A stretch of DNA of 64,000 nucleotides from Octadecabacter temperatus (GCF_001187845.1 NZ_CP012160.1:2294001-2358000), one strand, 5' to 3'. Positions 17,349 through 28,633 are shown, counted from the stretch's first letter. Program-made: numbers and translations. Notes: generated from the sequence alone by a model not told the origin.

Positions 17349-17625
17349 TGCTGCTCGGTGGGCCCATGCGCTCAAACCAGTCCAAGTCACGTACCGAAAT
17401 CCAGCCCGACAGGATGATCGCAACCAAAACCGCCCAGATTGGGATCGCGAAATAGGTCGTGATACGTGCCTTGCGCCCGATCTGCGCGTCAGCAGGCGCG
17501 GACGTGTGCGTACCGGGAACGACGTCCCCCACCTCACCTTGGGTTTTCATCCGCAGCGGCAACACAACGAAAAGCGTCATGAACCACACCACGGCAAACA
17601 AAACGATGGCTGATGTAATACCCAT
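17338..17625 (-). CDS. DUF1467 family membrane protein
   Basis: 95 residues with two membrane helices (about 3-24 and 58-78) separated by an acidic loop (KTQGEVGDVVPGTHTSAPAD). VWFMTLFVVLPLRMKTQ at the start is the DUF1467 signature common in alphaproteobacteria, where this gene regularly sits behind the methylmalonyl-CoA epimerase gene. Its start overlaps that gene's stop (ATGA), so the two are coupled. Function unknown. Confidence 0.85.
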   Translation of the reverse strand: MGITSAIVLFAVVWFMTLFVVLPLRMKTQGEVGDVVPGTHTSAPADAQIGRKARITTYFAIPIWAVLVAIILSGWISVRDLDWFERMGPPSSTSE

Positions 17626-18023
17626 CAGACCTGCTCCAGTTCAACGAGGCAGCCGTTAAAGTCTTTCGGGTGCAAGAACAGCACAGGCTTGTTGTGTGCA
17701 CCGATCTTGATGTCGCCCAAAACGCGCGCGCCCTCAGCCAACAGCTTGTCACGCGCGACTTCGATGTCCTCGACCTCATAACAAATATGGTGAATGCCCC
17801 CTGCTGGGTTTTTCTCAAGGAATCCAGCAATCGGGCTGTTGTCGCCCAACGGGTACAAGAATTCGATCTTGGTGTTGGGCAGCTCAATAAAGACAACCGT
17901 TACCCCGTGGTCAGGCTCATCCTGCGGCTCACCCACGTTGGCGCCCAAAGCACCGCGATACTGCGCACATGCGGCTTCAAGGTCTGGCACCGCAATGGCC
18001 ACATGGTTCAAACGTCCGATCAT
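17625..18023 (-). CDS. mce: Methylmalonyl-CoA epimerase
   Basis: 132 residues from ATG at 18023 (a GTG six bases earlier is possible). The vicinal-oxygen-chelate fold shows its metal and acid/base positions: GRLNHVAIAVPDLEAA, the IEFLYPLGDNSPI segment, GGIHHICYEVEDIE and FLHPKDFNGCLVELEQ with the terminal Glu ligand. The enzyme interconverts (S)- and (R)-methylmalonyl-CoA in propionate breakdown. Coupled to the DUF1467 gene. Confidence 0.92.
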   Translation of the reverse strand: MIGRLNHVAIAVPDLEAACAQYRGALGANVGEPQDEPDHGVTVVFIELPNTKIEFLYPLGDNSPIAGFLEKNPAGGIHHICYEVEDIEVARDKLLAEGARVLGDIKIGAHNKPVLFLHPKDFNGCLVELEQV

Positions 18024-18178
18024 ATCCACACCTGTTCTCTATTAATTTGTCTGTCTTATCGGCCATGGCGTGCATGCGTGCAACGTACAGCATGTCGCGG
18101 GCGCGGCGGCGGCTCCATTAACCTAAGATTCACCAACATGTCGTCTAGTGAGTCGAAACACGTAACGGGGGACCGATC

Positions 18179-18895
18179 ATGGACAGCTTGGATGACTTTA
18201 TGCAGACCCGCCCGCCAACCGCGGCGCGCCCTTTGTTGGGGCTAACCGTCCTTGTCGTTGAAGACAGTCGTTTTGCATCCGAGGCGATGCGCCTGCTTTG
18301 CCTGCGATCTGGCGCACGGATCAGACGCGCCGACAGCCTGCATCACGCGCAGCGCCACCTCGCCGTTTATCGCCCTGCCGTGGTGATTATCGACCTTGGC
18401 TTGCCGGATGGTTCAGGCGTTGACCTCATTCGCGACCTCACCCAAGGGGCGAGCCGTGTTGAAGTTGTGTTCGGAACTTCTGGTGATCCCGATGGTGAAC
18501 GCCTCGCGATCAAAGCCGGCGCTGACGGGTTTATGGCCAAGCCTGTTTCAAGCATCGGGTACTTCCAGTCCAAAGTCCTTGAACACCTCCCCGCCGACCG
18601 CCAGCCCAAAGGTCTACGCGCCCTCAACGATGAGGTCATCGTCCCGGATGAGGTCGCTCTGCGTGATGACCTCGAAGCGGCCGCGATTGTGCTGGAAGAC
18701 GCAACGGATCATCGATCCTTACGTTATCTGACGCAGTTTTTAGGTGGCATCGCCCGCAGCGTTGATGACGCCCCGCTTGAGCGTGAAATGGATGCTTTGG
18801 CCAATCTGCAAACATCCGACGCGGCCCTGCAATCCCAAGTCGCCCGCGTCGCAGCAATGGTGCAAGACCGGATCGCGCGAACCAGCCCTATCTAG
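18179..18895 (+). CDS. Response regulator with receiver domain and unassigned C-terminus
   Basis: 238 residues. The receiver domain covers about 20-135: VVEDS (Glu28, Asp29), phospho-acceptor Asp72 in IIDLGLPDG, Thr100 and the conserved Lys121 in MAKP. There is no DNA-binding or enzymatic output domain. The helical tail of about 100 residues (HRSLRYLTQFLGGIAR...) could be a dimerisation or phosphotransfer-like segment, but no His in an HPt context stands out. No sensor kinase is near. Its TAG stop is shared with the acetyltransferase gene in a CTAG palindrome. Confidence 0.85.
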   Translation: MDSLDDFMQTRPPTAARPLLGLTVLVVEDSRFASEAMRLLCLRSGARIRRADSLHHAQRHLAVYRPAVVIIDLGLPDGSGVDLIRDLTQGASRVEVVFGTSGDPDGERLAIKAGADGFMAKPVSSIGYFQSKVLEHLPADRQPKGLRALNDEVIVPDEVALRDDLEAAAIVLEDATDHRSLRYLTQFLGGIARSVDDAPLEREMDALANLQTSDAALQSQVARVAAMVQDRIARTSPI

Positions 18896-19608
18896 GTCGC
18901 TTGGTTCGGATCAGACGCAACACGGCACGGCGTCGTCAACGCACGCAATGTTTGGCGTTGGTGTCCGTTTCCATCGAAGTTGTCGGGCGACAACCACGTC
19001 TGAAACGCCGCCTCTAATGCGGGCCATTCGCCATCTGTCATCGCCAACCACGCCGTGTCACGGTTGCGCCCCTTAACAACCAAATGCTGACGGAAAATAC
19101 CTTCCCAAGAGAACCCCAACCGTTGTGCAGCACGTCGGGACGGTGCGTTCAACGCGTTGCACTTCCACTCATACCGCCGGTATCCAAGAGCGAAGACATG
19201 TTGCATCATCAAAAACATCGCTTCTGTCGCGGCAGGGGTTCTTTGCAATGTAGGTGAAAAATTGATGTTGCCGACTTCAATCGTGCCCATCTGAGGCACA
19301 ATGTTGAGGTGAAATGCATACCCCACGGGCGATCCATCCGGCAGGCACACCGCATAACCGCTCCAATCGTCGCGCGCGACGGTAATGCGCAACCCTGCAA
19401 GGAACTCCGCTTCGTCGATTGGAGCTTCCTCAAACAGGTAATCCCACAACTGATCCGCACCCGCCATCTGCGCCCAAAGCCCAGATCCGTGCCGTTCAAC
19501 ATTGATCTTTTCCATGCGAACATGGCGACCAACCAAGGTCTGCCCAGTTGGAAATTCAGCACCTTCAAACGCCACGAAAGGCCCGATAGGCCGCGCTTCT
19601 TTATCCAT
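18892..19608 (-). CDS. GNAT family N-acetyltransferase
   Basis: 238 residues from ATG at 19608, fixed by a GGAGG site 7 bases upstream (the frame itself is open further). The GNAT domain shows SPVGYAFHLNIVPQMGTIEVGNINF in the central beta strands, RTPAATEAMFLMMQHVFALGYRR in the acetyl-CoA binding helix, and NAPSRRAAQRLGFSWEGIFR, the motif-B end typical of RimJ/RimL-like members. The C-terminal 30 residues are extra. Amine target unknown. Confidence 0.85.
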   Translation of the reverse strand: MDKEARPIGPFVAFEGAEFPTGQTLVGRHVRMEKINVERHGSGLWAQMAGADQLWDYLFEEAPIDEAEFLAGLRITVARDDWSGYAVCLPDGSPVGYAFHLNIVPQMGTIEVGNINFSPTLQRTPAATEAMFLMMQHVFALGYRRYEWKCNALNAPSRRAAQRLGFSWEGIFRQHLVVKGRNRDTAWLAMTDGEWPALEAAFQTWLSPDNFDGNGHQRQTLRALTTPCRVASDPNQAT

Positions 19609-19719
19609 TACAATTCCTCCAAATGCCCTCACGCCCGCCGCAGGTCGGGCAGAAAGCTGCCCCAATTGCTCGTCATAGAGTTCCCAGAACGAGTTGAGGC
19701 AGCAAGAGGAAATAGCGCA

Positions 19720-19908
19720 ATGGAACGCTTTGTTAAGAAATTTTGGACTGAAGAAGACGGTAACACAACGATTGACTGGATGGTGTTGACCGCCGGCCTC
19801 GTTTTGTTGGGCGCAGCTGTTATGGCAACCGTTGGTCAGCCAGCACAATCATTGGCCGAAGACACGAACGCCATCATCGAGACGATCGAGCCAAACACAG
19901 GCGTATAA
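19720..19908 (+). CDS. Orphan Flp-type pilin-like protein
   Basis: 62 residues starting MERFVKKFWTEEDGNTTIDW with GGAAA upstream. A short basic/acidic lead (WTEEDGNTTIDWMVLTAG) is followed by one hydrophobic helix (about 21-40). This layout is that of Flp/Tad pilins, in which an EEDG-type region precedes the transmembrane helix. No prepilin peptidase, tad ATPase or secretin genes are in the window, so the partner machinery must be elsewhere or the protein works alone. Confidence 0.7.
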   Translation: MERFVKKFWTEEDGNTTIDWMVLTAGLVLLGAAVMATVGQPAQSLAEDTNAIIETIEPNTGV

Positions 19909-19913
19909 GCGCC

Positions 19914-21122
19914 CTAACGCACCAAACCAGGGTTCGGACCAAGTTCGAGACCTGGAAAGATTGCTTGCTCAAGTACCGCTTGATCAAGCCCGATAAGCCC
20001 CCGCATCACCCAAGCCAAATACGCGCGCACATCCCGCGTTGGTAGCAAATCGCGACCAGCATATAGGTCGCTTTCACCCAATCCCGGCCAATCCCCGATC
20101 ACCTGACCACCGCGAAGCGCACCGCCAGCATAAAGCATCGCACCGCCTGTGCCGTGATCCGTTCCGCTGCTGCCGTTTTCGCGCGCCGTGCGCCCGAATT
20201 CTGTCAAACACAGCACAGCAGTCTTGTCCCACGCAGAACCAAGCCCTGCCTTCAGCGTCAAAATCGTATCCGTCAGCGCCCGTGCCCCGTTCTTCATTCC
20301 ATTGCTTTGACGCGCATGGGTATCCCACCCATTGATCGAAAATGACGCGATCCGCGTGTCCGCCCGCAGGCGCGAAGCCGCAAATTCAGCGATCTTCACA
20401 TGCTCGCCCCCTCGCGAAACGGCCTCCATCATCGGGCTTTCGGCCATCATTGCTTCGGTTTCTTCCGCCAAATCCGCCTCAAGCGAGATCTGCTCAGCAA
20501 TGGCGATCGCATCATCGGATGCATCCCGAAACAGCGGGTCATCGTGATGGACAACATTCAACAAAGCCCGCGCATTCGGTGAAATCGTCAGTCGCGCATC
20601 CGGTGACCAGCGCGACGCGGGTGCGTCCCCTGATAGTACCAACATCTGCTCACGCCCAATCGCGAACGCCACTTCAGGCTCGAGCCCCGGTACCACCTGT
20701 AACATACGGTTTAACCAGCCATCTCGCAGCCCCCCACCTGAAAGGTCCGGTAATCCGGCCTCCAGAATGTCCTGCCCGTCAAAATGGCTACGCTTGTCGC
20801 GATAAGGCGTGGACACCGCATGTACAGCTCCAAACTCGCCCGCATTCCAAAGGGGGCGCAGCGGTTCAAAGGATGGATGCAGCGCGTAAAATCCATCAAG
20901 ATCAGCTGCTTTTCCGGTAAACAAGGTCGGCCTTAGCCCCGCCAATGCAGGATCACCGTAGGGCTGGATTACATCCACCCCATCCATCGCGCCGCGCAAA
21001 ATGATCACAACCAAGCGCGCGTCCCAAGGTGCCGCCGCCATCGCGACAGGCGTCACAAACGGTGACGCCGCAGCAGAACACCCTAACGCGGCACCACCAA
21101 TCAGGAAGTTTCTACGATCCAT
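19914..21122 (-). CDS. DUF1501 protein with twin-arginine signal
   Basis: 402 residues. The start MDRRNFLIGGAALGCSAAA is a Tat signal peptide, so the protein is exported folded. The body is of the DUF1501 (sulfatase-like/alkaline phosphatase superfamily) type, with VVIILRGAMDGVDVIQPYGD, GWDTHARQSNG and CLTEFGRTARENGSSGTDHGTGG. Directly downstream of the DUF1800 gene (3-base gap), the usual pairing. The joint function is unknown, and metal-dependent hydrolysis is only inferred from the superfamily. Confidence 0.88.
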   Translation of the reverse strand: MDRRNFLIGGAALGCSAAASPFVTPVAMAAAPWDARLVVIILRGAMDGVDVIQPYGDPALAGLRPTLFTGKAADLDGFYALHPSFEPLRPLWNAGEFGAVHAVSTPYRDKRSHFDGQDILEAGLPDLSGGGLRDGWLNRMLQVVPGLEPEVAFAIGREQMLVLSGDAPASRWSPDARLTISPNARALLNVVHHDDPLFRDASDDAIAIAEQISLEADLAEETEAMMAESPMMEAVSRGGEHVKIAEFAASRLRADTRIASFSINGWDTHARQSNGMKNGARALTDTILTLKAGLGSAWDKTAVLCLTEFGRTARENGSSGTDHGTGGAMLYAGGALRGGQVIGDWPGLGESDLYAGRDLLPTRDVRAYLAWVMRGLIGLDQAVLEQAIFPGLELGPNPGLVR

Positions 21123-21125
21123 CCC

Positions 21126-22505
21126 TCATCTCCTCTGGAACGCGGCGGAGGCCAGCACAAGGCCAACCCCGTCGCTCACAGTTTCAGCCGCATTTGCAGC
21201 AAATACTACCGCTTCGGGCGGCGTCGGGCCAAGTGCCGTGAACACAAACTCCCGCGGGTCAGGCAGCCGATCCAACAGTCGTCCCGGCACCTGCATCGAC
21301 CATGTAATGCGCCCCGCCATGCCCTGCGGCGTGATCCAGTTTTCTTCCTCTTCAGGCCAACCATCCGGACCCACTGGGCGCTGCCACGTCTGTCCCATCA
21401 CCGTCATGGGCCTTTGCACAGCGCCGCGAATGAACGATCTTTCTGACGCAAAAATATCTTCGCGCGACACGCCCAGCGCCCGCACGGATGATGCAATAAA
21501 ATCAAACGGTTGCTTAACCTTTAGTGCCCCGATCGCCCATGCCGCCTCATGCGCCAGCATCACCTCGTACATCCCCATTAGGATGCCGCCGTTTTCCAAA
21601 TATCGCGTTGCCATCGCCTCAACTAGATCCGCATCTGGCGTCGGCGCTATGAAATGTACCACCAGCTTTCGCGCTAGATGACGCGCCGTATCGGGATGCA
21701 TTGCAATGCCGCGTAATCCAGCGTTCACATCCTCGATTGAAGGCTCACCTCCACCATATTCAATGCCCAAAACTCGCTCAGCCCCGGGTTCCGCATGACT
21801 TGGTCTAAAGTATCCACCTTGGTCTGCGCTCGCAGAAACCCCTGTCAAAAGCTTAGCCAATTCGCGAACGTCTATTTGCTGATATGCCCCACCGACCCCA
21901 AGCGTGTGCAGTTCAAGAATTTCCCGCGCGAGGTTCTCGTTCAGCCCCCTGTTTCCACCACGGGCCGCCTGCGAATTTGGCCCCATCGACTGATGCTGAT
22001 CCAGAAACCAGATCATCATCGGGCTACCGACAACGGCCACCAACATATCTGAAAAACGACCGGTCACGTTCGGGCGAATGGCCTCTTCGATGTACGGAGA
22101 TACCAAATGCCGATCAATGCCCTTGGTTGGGCGGGCCGTAAAATGGTCGGCCCAGAACCGCGTAAGACGCTCGCGAAACCCGTCTTGCGTATGGGCCGCG
22201 CGGGTCATTTCCGATCTGACATGTGTCAGCAACAACTCATGGCCATCTTCACGAACCTGACGGCGGTGTTGATCTGCCGCCTCCTCCGCATCCGTCCCCT
22301 GTGCTTGGCGCAGGCCCCGTGTTGCTTGCCTATAATCCAAAGGCGACGGGTATACGTCAGTGTAAGTCGGGATCGGTACTTCGGCCGCAATCGTGTCAGG
22401 CCCGGCCAGAATCCCCAGCATATCCGCAACGGAATTTGGTGGCGCAATTGTCGGGGACAGCCCCATACCAAAACGGATCGCTGCAATGGTTGGGTCAAAC
22501 GGCAC
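21126..22505 (-). CDS. DUF1800 family protein
   Basis: 459 residues. Family signatures include FWADHFTARPTKG near residue 115, NENLAREILELHTLGVGGAYQQIDVRELAKLLTG and HPDTARHLARKLVVHFIA. DUF1800 proteins commonly accompany DUF1501 proteins and are usually exported, although no clear signal peptide is visible here. First gene of the pair, start at 22505 with GGAG upstream. Confidence 0.88.
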   Translation of the reverse strand: MPFDPTIAAIRFGMGLSPTIAPPNSVADMLGILAGPDTIAAEVPIPTYTDVYPSPLDYRQATRGLRQAQGTDAEEAADQHRRQVREDGHELLLTHVRSEMTRAAHTQDGFRERLTRFWADHFTARPTKGIDRHLVSPYIEEAIRPNVTGRFSDMLVAVVGSPMMIWFLDQHQSMGPNSQAARGGNRGLNENLAREILELHTLGVGGAYQQIDVRELAKLLTGVSASADQGGYFRPSHAEPGAERVLGIEYGGGEPSIEDVNAGLRGIAMHPDTARHLARKLVVHFIAPTPDADLVEAMATRYLENGGILMGMYEVMLAHEAAWAIGALKVKQPFDFIASSVRALGVSREDIFASERSFIRGAVQRPMTVMGQTWQRPVGPDGWPEEEENWITPQGMAGRITWSMQVPGRLLDRLPDPREFVFTALGPTPPEAVVFAANAAETVSDGVGLVLASAAFQRR

Positions 22506-22571
22506 GAATAGCTCCTCCTACGGGATCAATTTGTGCAGTTTATACGCGCAATCAACCCGTGTCCTGCGCTC

Positions 22572-22605
22572 AAAACGAAAATGGGCGGGGAATTGCCCCG
22601 CCCAT
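22572..22605 (-). terminator. aspS rho-independent terminator
   Basis: ATGGGCGGGG and CCCCGCCCAT make a perfect 10-bp G+C-rich stem with a 5-base loop, followed on the minus strand by TTTCGTTTT. It lies 20 bases past the aspS stop. Confidence 0.85.
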
Positions 22606-22625
22606 CAGTCACTATTTCGCGTGGT

Positions 22626-24479
22626 TTAGCTTTCTTGCGGAACGACCCGCAGGCTCAACTCGCGCAATTGTTCGTTCATCGGCAGGTTCGGCGCGCCCAT
22701 CATGACGTCTTCCGCACGCTGGTTCATCGGGAACATGATGACATCGCGCAGGTTGTCCGCATCCGCGAGCAGCATAACAATCCGGTCAACACCAGCCGCA
22801 CAACCACCGTGTGGCGGAGCACCGTATTGGAACGCGTTAACCATGCCGCCAAAACGCTTTTCGACTTCGTCCTTGCCGTAGCCTGCAATTTCAAACGCCT
22901 TGAACATGATTTCAGGGCGGTGGTTCCGGATCGCACCAGACACCAGCTCATAACCGTTGCAAGCAAGGTCATATTGGTAACCCAGCACATCCTCAGGGTC
23001 GCCATCCAGCGCTGCCATTCCGCCCTGCGGCATAGAGAACGGGTTGTGTTCAAAGTCGACTTTGCCGGTTTCTTCATCGCGTTCGTAGATTGGGAAATCA
23101 ACGATCCATGCAAATGCAAAACGGTTCGTGTCTGTCAGGCCCAGCTCATCGCCGATAACCTGACGCGCCTTACCAGCAACAGATTCAAACGCCTTCGGCT
23201 TGCCGCCAAGGAAGAACGCCGCATCACCAACACCAAGGCCCAACTGCTGACGGATCGCTTCCGTGCGCTCAGGGCCGATGTTTTTCGCCAATGGGCCAGC
23301 TGCTTCATCACCCAGTACAATCTCACCGGATTTGATCAGCGCGTTCACTTCTTTAACGGTAATCCCGCGCTCTTGCGCGATGCTATCCGCTGACTGTTTG
23401 CGCCAGAAGATATAGCCCATTCCAGGCAGTCCTTCTTTTTGCGCGAATACGTTCATGCGGTCACAGAATTTACGCCCGCCACCAGTTGGTGCCGGAATTG
23501 CACGCACTTCTGTGCCCTCTTGCTCCAACAACTTAGCGAAGATCGCGAAACCGGAATCTTTGAAGTGCTCGGAAACAACCTGCATTTTGATCGGGTTGCG
23601 AAGGTCAGGCTTATCAGAACCATACCAAAGCGCGGCATCACGGTAGGAAATCTGTTCCCACGTTTGGTCAACCTTACGGCCTTTGCCAAACTCCTCAAAA
23701 ATGCCTGTGATAACCGGCTGGATCGTGTCGAAAACGTCCTGCTGCTCAACAAAGCTCATCTCCAAATCCAACTGGTAGAAATCGGTGGGCGAGCGATCCG
23801 CACGCGGGTCTTCATCACGGAAACACGGCGCGATCTGGAAATACTTGTCGTAGCCCGACACCATAATCAGCTGCTTGAACTGCTGTGGCGCCTGCGGCAG
23901 CGCGTAGAACTTGCCCGGGTGCAAGCGTGACGGCACTAAGAAGTCACGTGCGCCCTCAGGGGACGATGCTGTGATGATCGGCGTTTGGAATTCGCGGAAA
24001 CCTTTGTCCCACATCCGCTTGCGCATAGACGACACAACGTCGGAACGCAGCTTCATGTTGTCTTGCATCTTTTCGCGACGCAGGTCGAGGTAGCGGTACT
24101 TCAGGCGCGTATCTTCAGGGTATTCCTGATCGCCAAACACCATCAAAGGCAGCTCGTTCGCAGCGCCCAAAACTTCGATGTCACGAATGAACACCTCAAT
24201 CTCACCCGTTGGCAGCTTGTCGTTCACAAGGCTTTCATCGCGCGCCATGACGTTGCCATCAATGCGGATACACCACTCGGAACGGACCTTTTCGATGTCC
24301 TTGAACACAGGGCTATCAGGGTCAGCCATCACCTGCGTGATACCGTAATGGTCGCGCAAATCGATGAACAACAACCCGCCGTGGTCACGAATGCGATGCA
24401 CCCAGCCGGACAAACGGACGTTTTCGCCCACGTTATCCTTGTTCAATTCGGCGCATGAGTGGCTGCGATAGGCGTGCAT
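22626..24479 (-). CDS. aspS: Aspartate--tRNA ligase
   Basis: 617 residues, bacterial-type class II synthetase. The N-terminal OB-fold anticodon domain ([26 protein letters not shown]) is followed by the catalytic domain with motif 2 ([27 protein letters not shown]), the GAD insertion and motif 3 ([24 protein letters not shown]). It charges tRNA(Asp). Whether it also misacylates tRNA(Asn) cannot be told here. Monocistronic with a strong terminator behind it. Confidence 0.97.
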   Translation of the reverse strand: MHAYRSHSCAELNKDNVGENVRLSGWVHRIRDHGGLLFIDLRDHYGITQVMADPDSPVFKDIEKVRSEWCIRIDGNVMARDESLVNDKLPTGEIEVFIRDIEVLGAANELPLMVFGDQEYPEDTRLKYRYLDLRREKMQDNMKLRSDVVSSMRKRMWDKGFREFQTPIITASSPEGARDFLVPSRLHPGKFYALPQAPQQFKQLIMVSGYDKYFQIAPCFRDEDPRADRSPTDFYQLDLEMSFVEQQDVFDTIQPVITGIFEEFGKGRKVDQTWEQISYRDAALWYGSDKPDLRNPIKMQVVSEHFKDSGFAIFAKLLEQEGTEVRAIPAPTGGGRKFCDRMNVFAQKEGLPGMGYIFWRKQSADSIAQERGITVKEVNALIKSGEIVLGDEAAGPLAKNIGPERTEAIRQQLGLGVGDAAFFLGGKPKAFESVAGKARQVIGDELGLTDTNRFAFAWIVDFPIYERDEETGKVDFEHNPFSMPQGGMAALDGDPEDVLGYQYDLACNGYELVSGAIRNHRPEIMFKAFEIAGYGKDEVEKRFGGMVNAFQYGAPPHGGCAAGVDRIVMLLADADNLRDVIMFPMNQRAEDVMMGAPNLPMNEQLRELSLRVVPQES

Positions 24480-24590
24480 AATATAGGTCCTTAACGGGTC
24501 AAACGGTCGGCCCGATACACCCCTTTGAACGCGCTAAGTCAAGAGCAGCGCCCCGTCTTTTAAGGGGCACCGCCTGTTTCTTGCGTCAGA

Positions 24591-24971
24591 TCACCCAAGA
24601 ATGGCGTGAACGAGTGTGATTATGATCGCTCCGACCAACCAATAGCCGGTGTGCATCAAGCCGACGTTCACCGACTTGCCCGCAAACAAACCACCCGCCG
24701 TGTTCAATGCCCCATACGCCAAAATCGCAAGGATTGACGCCGAGAACCCGACCCCGCCAACGAATATCGCCGCCAGAAACAGCCCAAGGGTGTTCATCCC
24801 CATTGCCAATCCCATATCAACAGGCGGGCTGTCCTCAGTCACACCTGCGCCCTTCATCCAGATTTGCCCTGTCGGCGACTTTGGATTGTACCAAGCAAAC
24901 CCCAGCCCCATGCACAAAACGAGGCTGACGATCACCGCCAACCAGCTCGTATTCGCTAAAATCATTCCCAT
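24591..24971 (-). CDS. DUF1761 family membrane protein
   Basis: 126 residues with four hydrophobic helices. The pattern VLCMGLGFAWYNPKSPTGQIWMK and NVGLMHTGYWLVGAIIITLVHAIL matches DUF1761, a family of unknown function in bacterial inner membranes. It stands alone between aspS and carB. Confidence 0.8.
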   Translation of the reverse strand: MGMILANTSWLAVIVSLVLCMGLGFAWYNPKSPTGQIWMKGAGVTEDSPPVDMGLAMGMNTLGLFLAAIFVGGVGFSASILAILAYGALNTAGGLFAGKSVNVGLMHTGYWLVGAIIITLVHAILG

Positions 24972-25145
24972 GTCTGAACCCTCTTTTCCATCTCAGATGG
25001 GGTTACATTAGCCCATTTTTCAATTGATCCAAAAGTTTAACACGCGTGCCGCAAAAACCCCGTCATTTTTCCCGCCAAATCCGCTTGCACCCTGCCGCGA
25101 GACTCCCTAAACGCAGGACAATTTGCAAAATTAGGGGGCGCTGCC

Positions 25146-28100
25146 ATGCCAAAGAGAACCGATATCCAATCGATCATGATTATTGGAGCGGGCCCTATTG
25201 TTATCGGGCAAGCCTGCGAATTCGATTACTCCGGCGCCCAAGCCTGTAAAGCATTGCGCGAAGAAGGCTACCGTGTGGTTCTGGTGAACTCCAACCCTGC
25301 GACGATCATGACAGACCCTGGCCTGGCCGATGCAACCTACATCGAACCCATCACGCCAGCCGTTGTTGCCAAGATCATCCTCAAGGAACGCCCCGATGCG
25401 TTGCTGCCAACGATGGGCGGGCAAACGGGCCTGAACACAGCCCTCGCCGCAGATGAAATGACAATCTCGCAGCTCTTTGAAGGCGCTGAGCTGGACGCCG
25501 TTCTGAAAGAATTCGGCGCAGACGCCGCCGACAAATCCATTCTCGAAGTCGCTGGCGTTGAAATGATCGGCGCGAAACGCGAAGCCATTGAAATGGCCGA
25601 AGATCGCCAACTGTTCCGCGAAGCCATGGATCGCCTTGGCATCGAAAACCCGAAGGCGACGATCGTGACCGCCCCGACGAAAGACAAAACTGCCCCACGC
25701 ATCACCGACAAATTCGACATTCCTGCCGGTATTGCCATCGCGATGGACGCACTCGAAGAAATCGGCCTACCCGCGATCATTCGCCCCGCCTTTACGATGG
25801 GTGGTACAGGCGGCGGCGTGGCGTACAACCGCGAAGAATACGAACACTTCTGCCGCACAGGCATGGAAGCGTCCCCCGTTGCGCAAATTCTCGTCGACCA
25901 ATCACTGCTTGGTTGGAAAGAATACGAAATGGAAGTTGTGCGCGACACAGCCGATAACGCCATTATTGTGTGCTCAATTGAGAACGTGGACCCGATGGGC
26001 GTTCACACAGGCGACTCTATTACTGTCGCCCCTGCCCTCACATTGACCGACAAAGAATACCAACTGATGCGCACGCACTCTATTAACGTGCTGCGCGAAA
26101 TCGGCGTCGAAACAGGTGGTTCCAACGTTCAATGGGCCGTGAACCCGGCTGATGGCCGTATGGTCGTGATTGAAATGAACCCTCGCGTGTCCCGCTCCTC
26201 CGCGCTGGCATCCAAGGCCACAGGTTTCCCGATCGCCAAGATCGCGGCGAAACTGGCCGTTGGCTTCACACTGGACGAACTCGACAACGACATCACAGGC
26301 GTCACACCTGCATCGTTCGAACCATCCATCGACTACGTCGTCACCAAGATCCCGCGCTTTGCATTTGAAAAATTCCCGGGCTCAGAACCCTACCTCACTA
26401 CGGCGATGAAATCCGTCGGCGAAGCTATGGCCATTGGCCGGACCTTCCACGAATCCATGCAAAAGGCCCTCGCGTCTATGGAAACGGGCCTCACAGGGTT
26501 TGACGATATTGAAATTGAGGGCGCACCAGACAAAGCCGCCATCACCAAGGCGCTCGCCAAACAAACACCAGACCGTATCCGCGTCATCGCTCAAGCCATG
26601 CGTCACGGCCTATCCGATGATGAAATCCAGAACGTCACCGCGTTCGATCCATGGTTCCTCGAACGTATCCGCGAAATCATCGACGCCGAAACTGTGGTTA
26701 AGAAGGTCGGCCTGCCGACAAACGAAGACGGTCTTCGCCAGCTCAAGATGCTCGGCTTCTCCGACGCACGTCTAGCTACACTGACTGGCCGCGATGAAGA
26801 CAACGTGCGCCGCGCACGCCTGAACCTCGGCGTCAAAGCCGTGTTCAAACGCATCGACACCTGCGCCGCCGAATTCGAAGCGCAAACGCCTTACATGTAT
26901 TCCACTTACGAAGCCCCAATGATGGGCGAAGTCGAATGCGAAGCCCGCCCGTCTGACCGCAAGAAGGTCGTGATCTTGGGCGGCGGTCCAAACCGCATCG
27001 GCCAAGGCATCGAATTTGACTACTGCTGCTGTCACGCCTGCTACGCCCTTACCGATCAGGGCTACGAAACCATCATGATCAACTGCAACCCCGAAACTGT
27101 GTCCACCGACTACGACACCTCGGATCGCTTGTACTTCGAACCGCTGACGTTTGAATCCGTCATGGAAGTCCTGCGGGTTGAGCAAGAAAACGGCACCCTG
27201 CACGGCGTCGTCGTGCAGTTCGGCGGCCAGACCCCGCTGAAGATCGCGCAAGCCCTACAAGACGAAGGCATCCCGATCCTCGGCACCTCACCCGACAGCA
27301 TTGACTGGGCCGAAGACCGCGAGCGTTTCCAAGCTCTCGTCAACGACCTCGGCCTGCTTCAGCCAAAGAACGGCATCGCCTCCACAGACGCGCAAGCCCT
27401 TGAAATCGCTGAAAGCATCGGCTTCCCGCTGGTCATCCGCCCGTCCTACGTTCTCGGTGGCCGCGCCATGGAAATCGTGCGCGACATGTCCCAGCTTGAA
27501 CGCTACATCTCAACGGCTGTGGTCGTCTCTGGTGACAGCCCCGTCCTGCTCGACAGCTACCTGTCCGGCGCGGTTGAGGTCGACGTCGACTGCCTCTCTG
27601 ACGGCACAAACACCCACGTCGCAGGCATCATGCAGCACATCGAAGAAGCCGGCGTTCACTCAGGCGACTCTGCCTGCTCCCTGCCGCCACACACCCTGTC
27701 CGACGACATCATCGAAGAAATCAAACGCCAAACCAACGCGCTGGCCTTGGCCCTTAAGGTCGTCGGCCTGATGAACATCCAGTTCGCCGTCAAAGCCAAC
27801 GATCAAGGCGTAGAAGAGGTCTTCCTGATCGAAGTGAACCCCCGCGCATCCCGCACGGTTCCCTTCGTCGCCAAAGCCACCGACTCCGCCATCGCCTCCA
27901 TCGCCGCGCGCCTCATGGCAGGTGAGCCGCTGACAAACTTCCCGATGCGCGCGCCCTACGCCGCCGCCGCCGACCCGATGGACACCATGCCGCTGGGCAA
28001 CCCGTTCACCTTGGCCGATCCGAAAACACCGTGGTTCTCCGTGAAAGAGGCCGTGCTGCCGTTCAACCGCTTCCCCGGTGTCGACACAATCTTGGGGCCA

Positions 28101-28586
28101 GAAATGCGCTCAACCGGCGAAGTCATGGGCTGGGCGCGCAGCTTTGATCGCGCTTTCCTCAAGGCGCAGATGGGCGCGGGCGTTGACCTGCCGACCAAAG
28201 GCACCGTGTTCTTTTCCATCAAAGACACCGACAAAAACCAACAACTGGTTGAGACCGCTCAGATCGTCACCGACCTCGGCATGACCATCTGCGCCACCCG
28301 CGGCACCGCCGCTTGGCTGGCTGAGCAAGGCATCAAAGCCGACGTGGTGAACAAAGTCTATGAGGGCGGCCGCACCGTCGCCGACCTGTTGAAAGACGGC
28401 GAAATCGCACTGGTCTTCAACTCAACTGAAGGCACCGCCGCGGTAGAAGACAGCCGCTCCATCCGCGCCGTCGCCCTAAACGACCGCATCCCCTACTACA
28501 CGACCCTCTCCGGTTCGCACGCAGCAGCGCTGGCGATGAAGGCGAAGGTTGAAGGGGATGTTAAAGTGCGGGCGTTGCAGGGGTGA
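25146..28586 (+). CDS. carB: Carbamoyl-phosphate synthase large subunit
   Basis: 1146 residues, slightly longer than most CarB proteins. The two homologous ATP-grasp halves are both intact: [21 protein letters not shown] and [12 protein letters not shown] in the first, [21 protein letters not shown] and [16 protein letters not shown] in the second. A C-terminal MGS-like allosteric domain covers about 1010-1146. The complex makes carbamoyl phosphate from bicarbonate, glutamine and ATP for pyrimidines and arginine. carA is not adjacent, as is usual in this group. GGGGGCG precedes the ATG. Confidence 0.98.
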   Translation: MPKRTDIQSIMIIGAGPIVIGQACEFDYSGAQACKALREEGYRVVLVNSNPATIMTDPGLADATYIEPITPAVVAKIILKERPDALLPTMGGQTGLNTALAADEMTISQLFEGAELDAVLKEFGADAADKSILEVAGVEMIGAKREAIEMAEDRQLFREAMDRLGIENPKATIVTAPTKDKTAPRITDKFDIPAGIAIAMDALEEIGLPAIIRPAFTMGGTGGGVAYNREEYEHFCRTGMEASPVAQILVDQSLLGWKEYEMEVVRDTADNAIIVCSIENVDPMGVHTGDSITVAPALTLTDKEYQLMRTHSINVLREIGVETGGSNVQWAVNPADGRMVVIEMNPRVSRSSALASKATGFPIAKIAAKLAVGFTLDELDNDITGVTPASFEPSIDYVVTKIPRFAFEKFPGSEPYLTTAMKSVGEAMAIGRTFHESMQKALASMETGLTGFDDIEIEGAPDKAAITKALAKQTPDRIRVIAQAMRHGLSDDEIQNVTAFDPWFLERIREIIDAETVVKKVGLPTNEDGLRQLKMLGFSDARLATLTGRDEDNVRRARLNLGVKAVFKRIDTCAAEFEAQTPYMYSTYEAPMMGEVECEARPSDRKKVVILGGGPNRIGQGIEFDYCCCHACYALTDQGYETIMINCNPETVSTDYDTSDRLYFEPLTFESVMEVLRVEQENGTLHGVVVQFGGQTPLKIAQALQDEGIPILGTSPDSIDWAEDRERFQALVNDLGLLQPKNGIASTDAQALEIAESIGFPLVIRPSYVLGGRAMEIVRDMSQLERYISTAVVVSGDSPVLLDSYLSGAVEVDVDCLSDGTNTHVAGIMQHIEEAGVHSGDSACSLPPHTLSDDIIEEIKRQTNALALALKVVGLMNIQFAVKANDQGVEEVFLIEVNPRASRTVPFVAKATDSAIASIAARLMAGEPLTNFPMRAPYAAAADPMDTMPLGNPFTLADPKTPWFSVKEAVLPFNRFPGVDTILGPEMRSTGEVMGWARSFDRAFLKAQMGAGVDLPTKGTVFFSIKDTDKNQQLVETAQIVTDLGMTICATRGTAAWLAEQGIKADVVNKVYEGGRTVADLLKDGEIALVFNSTEGTAAVEDSRSIRAVALNDRIPYYTTLSGSHAAALAMKAKVEGDVKVRALQG

Positions 28587-28633
28587 TACTTGTTTGATAC
28601 TCAACCAAAGATTGAATTTTTTGGTGGAATGCG

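Noticed and set aside
22533..23393. 286-codon plus-strand frame
   Set aside because: Antisense to aspS, basic His/Arg-rich translation typical of a shadow frame.
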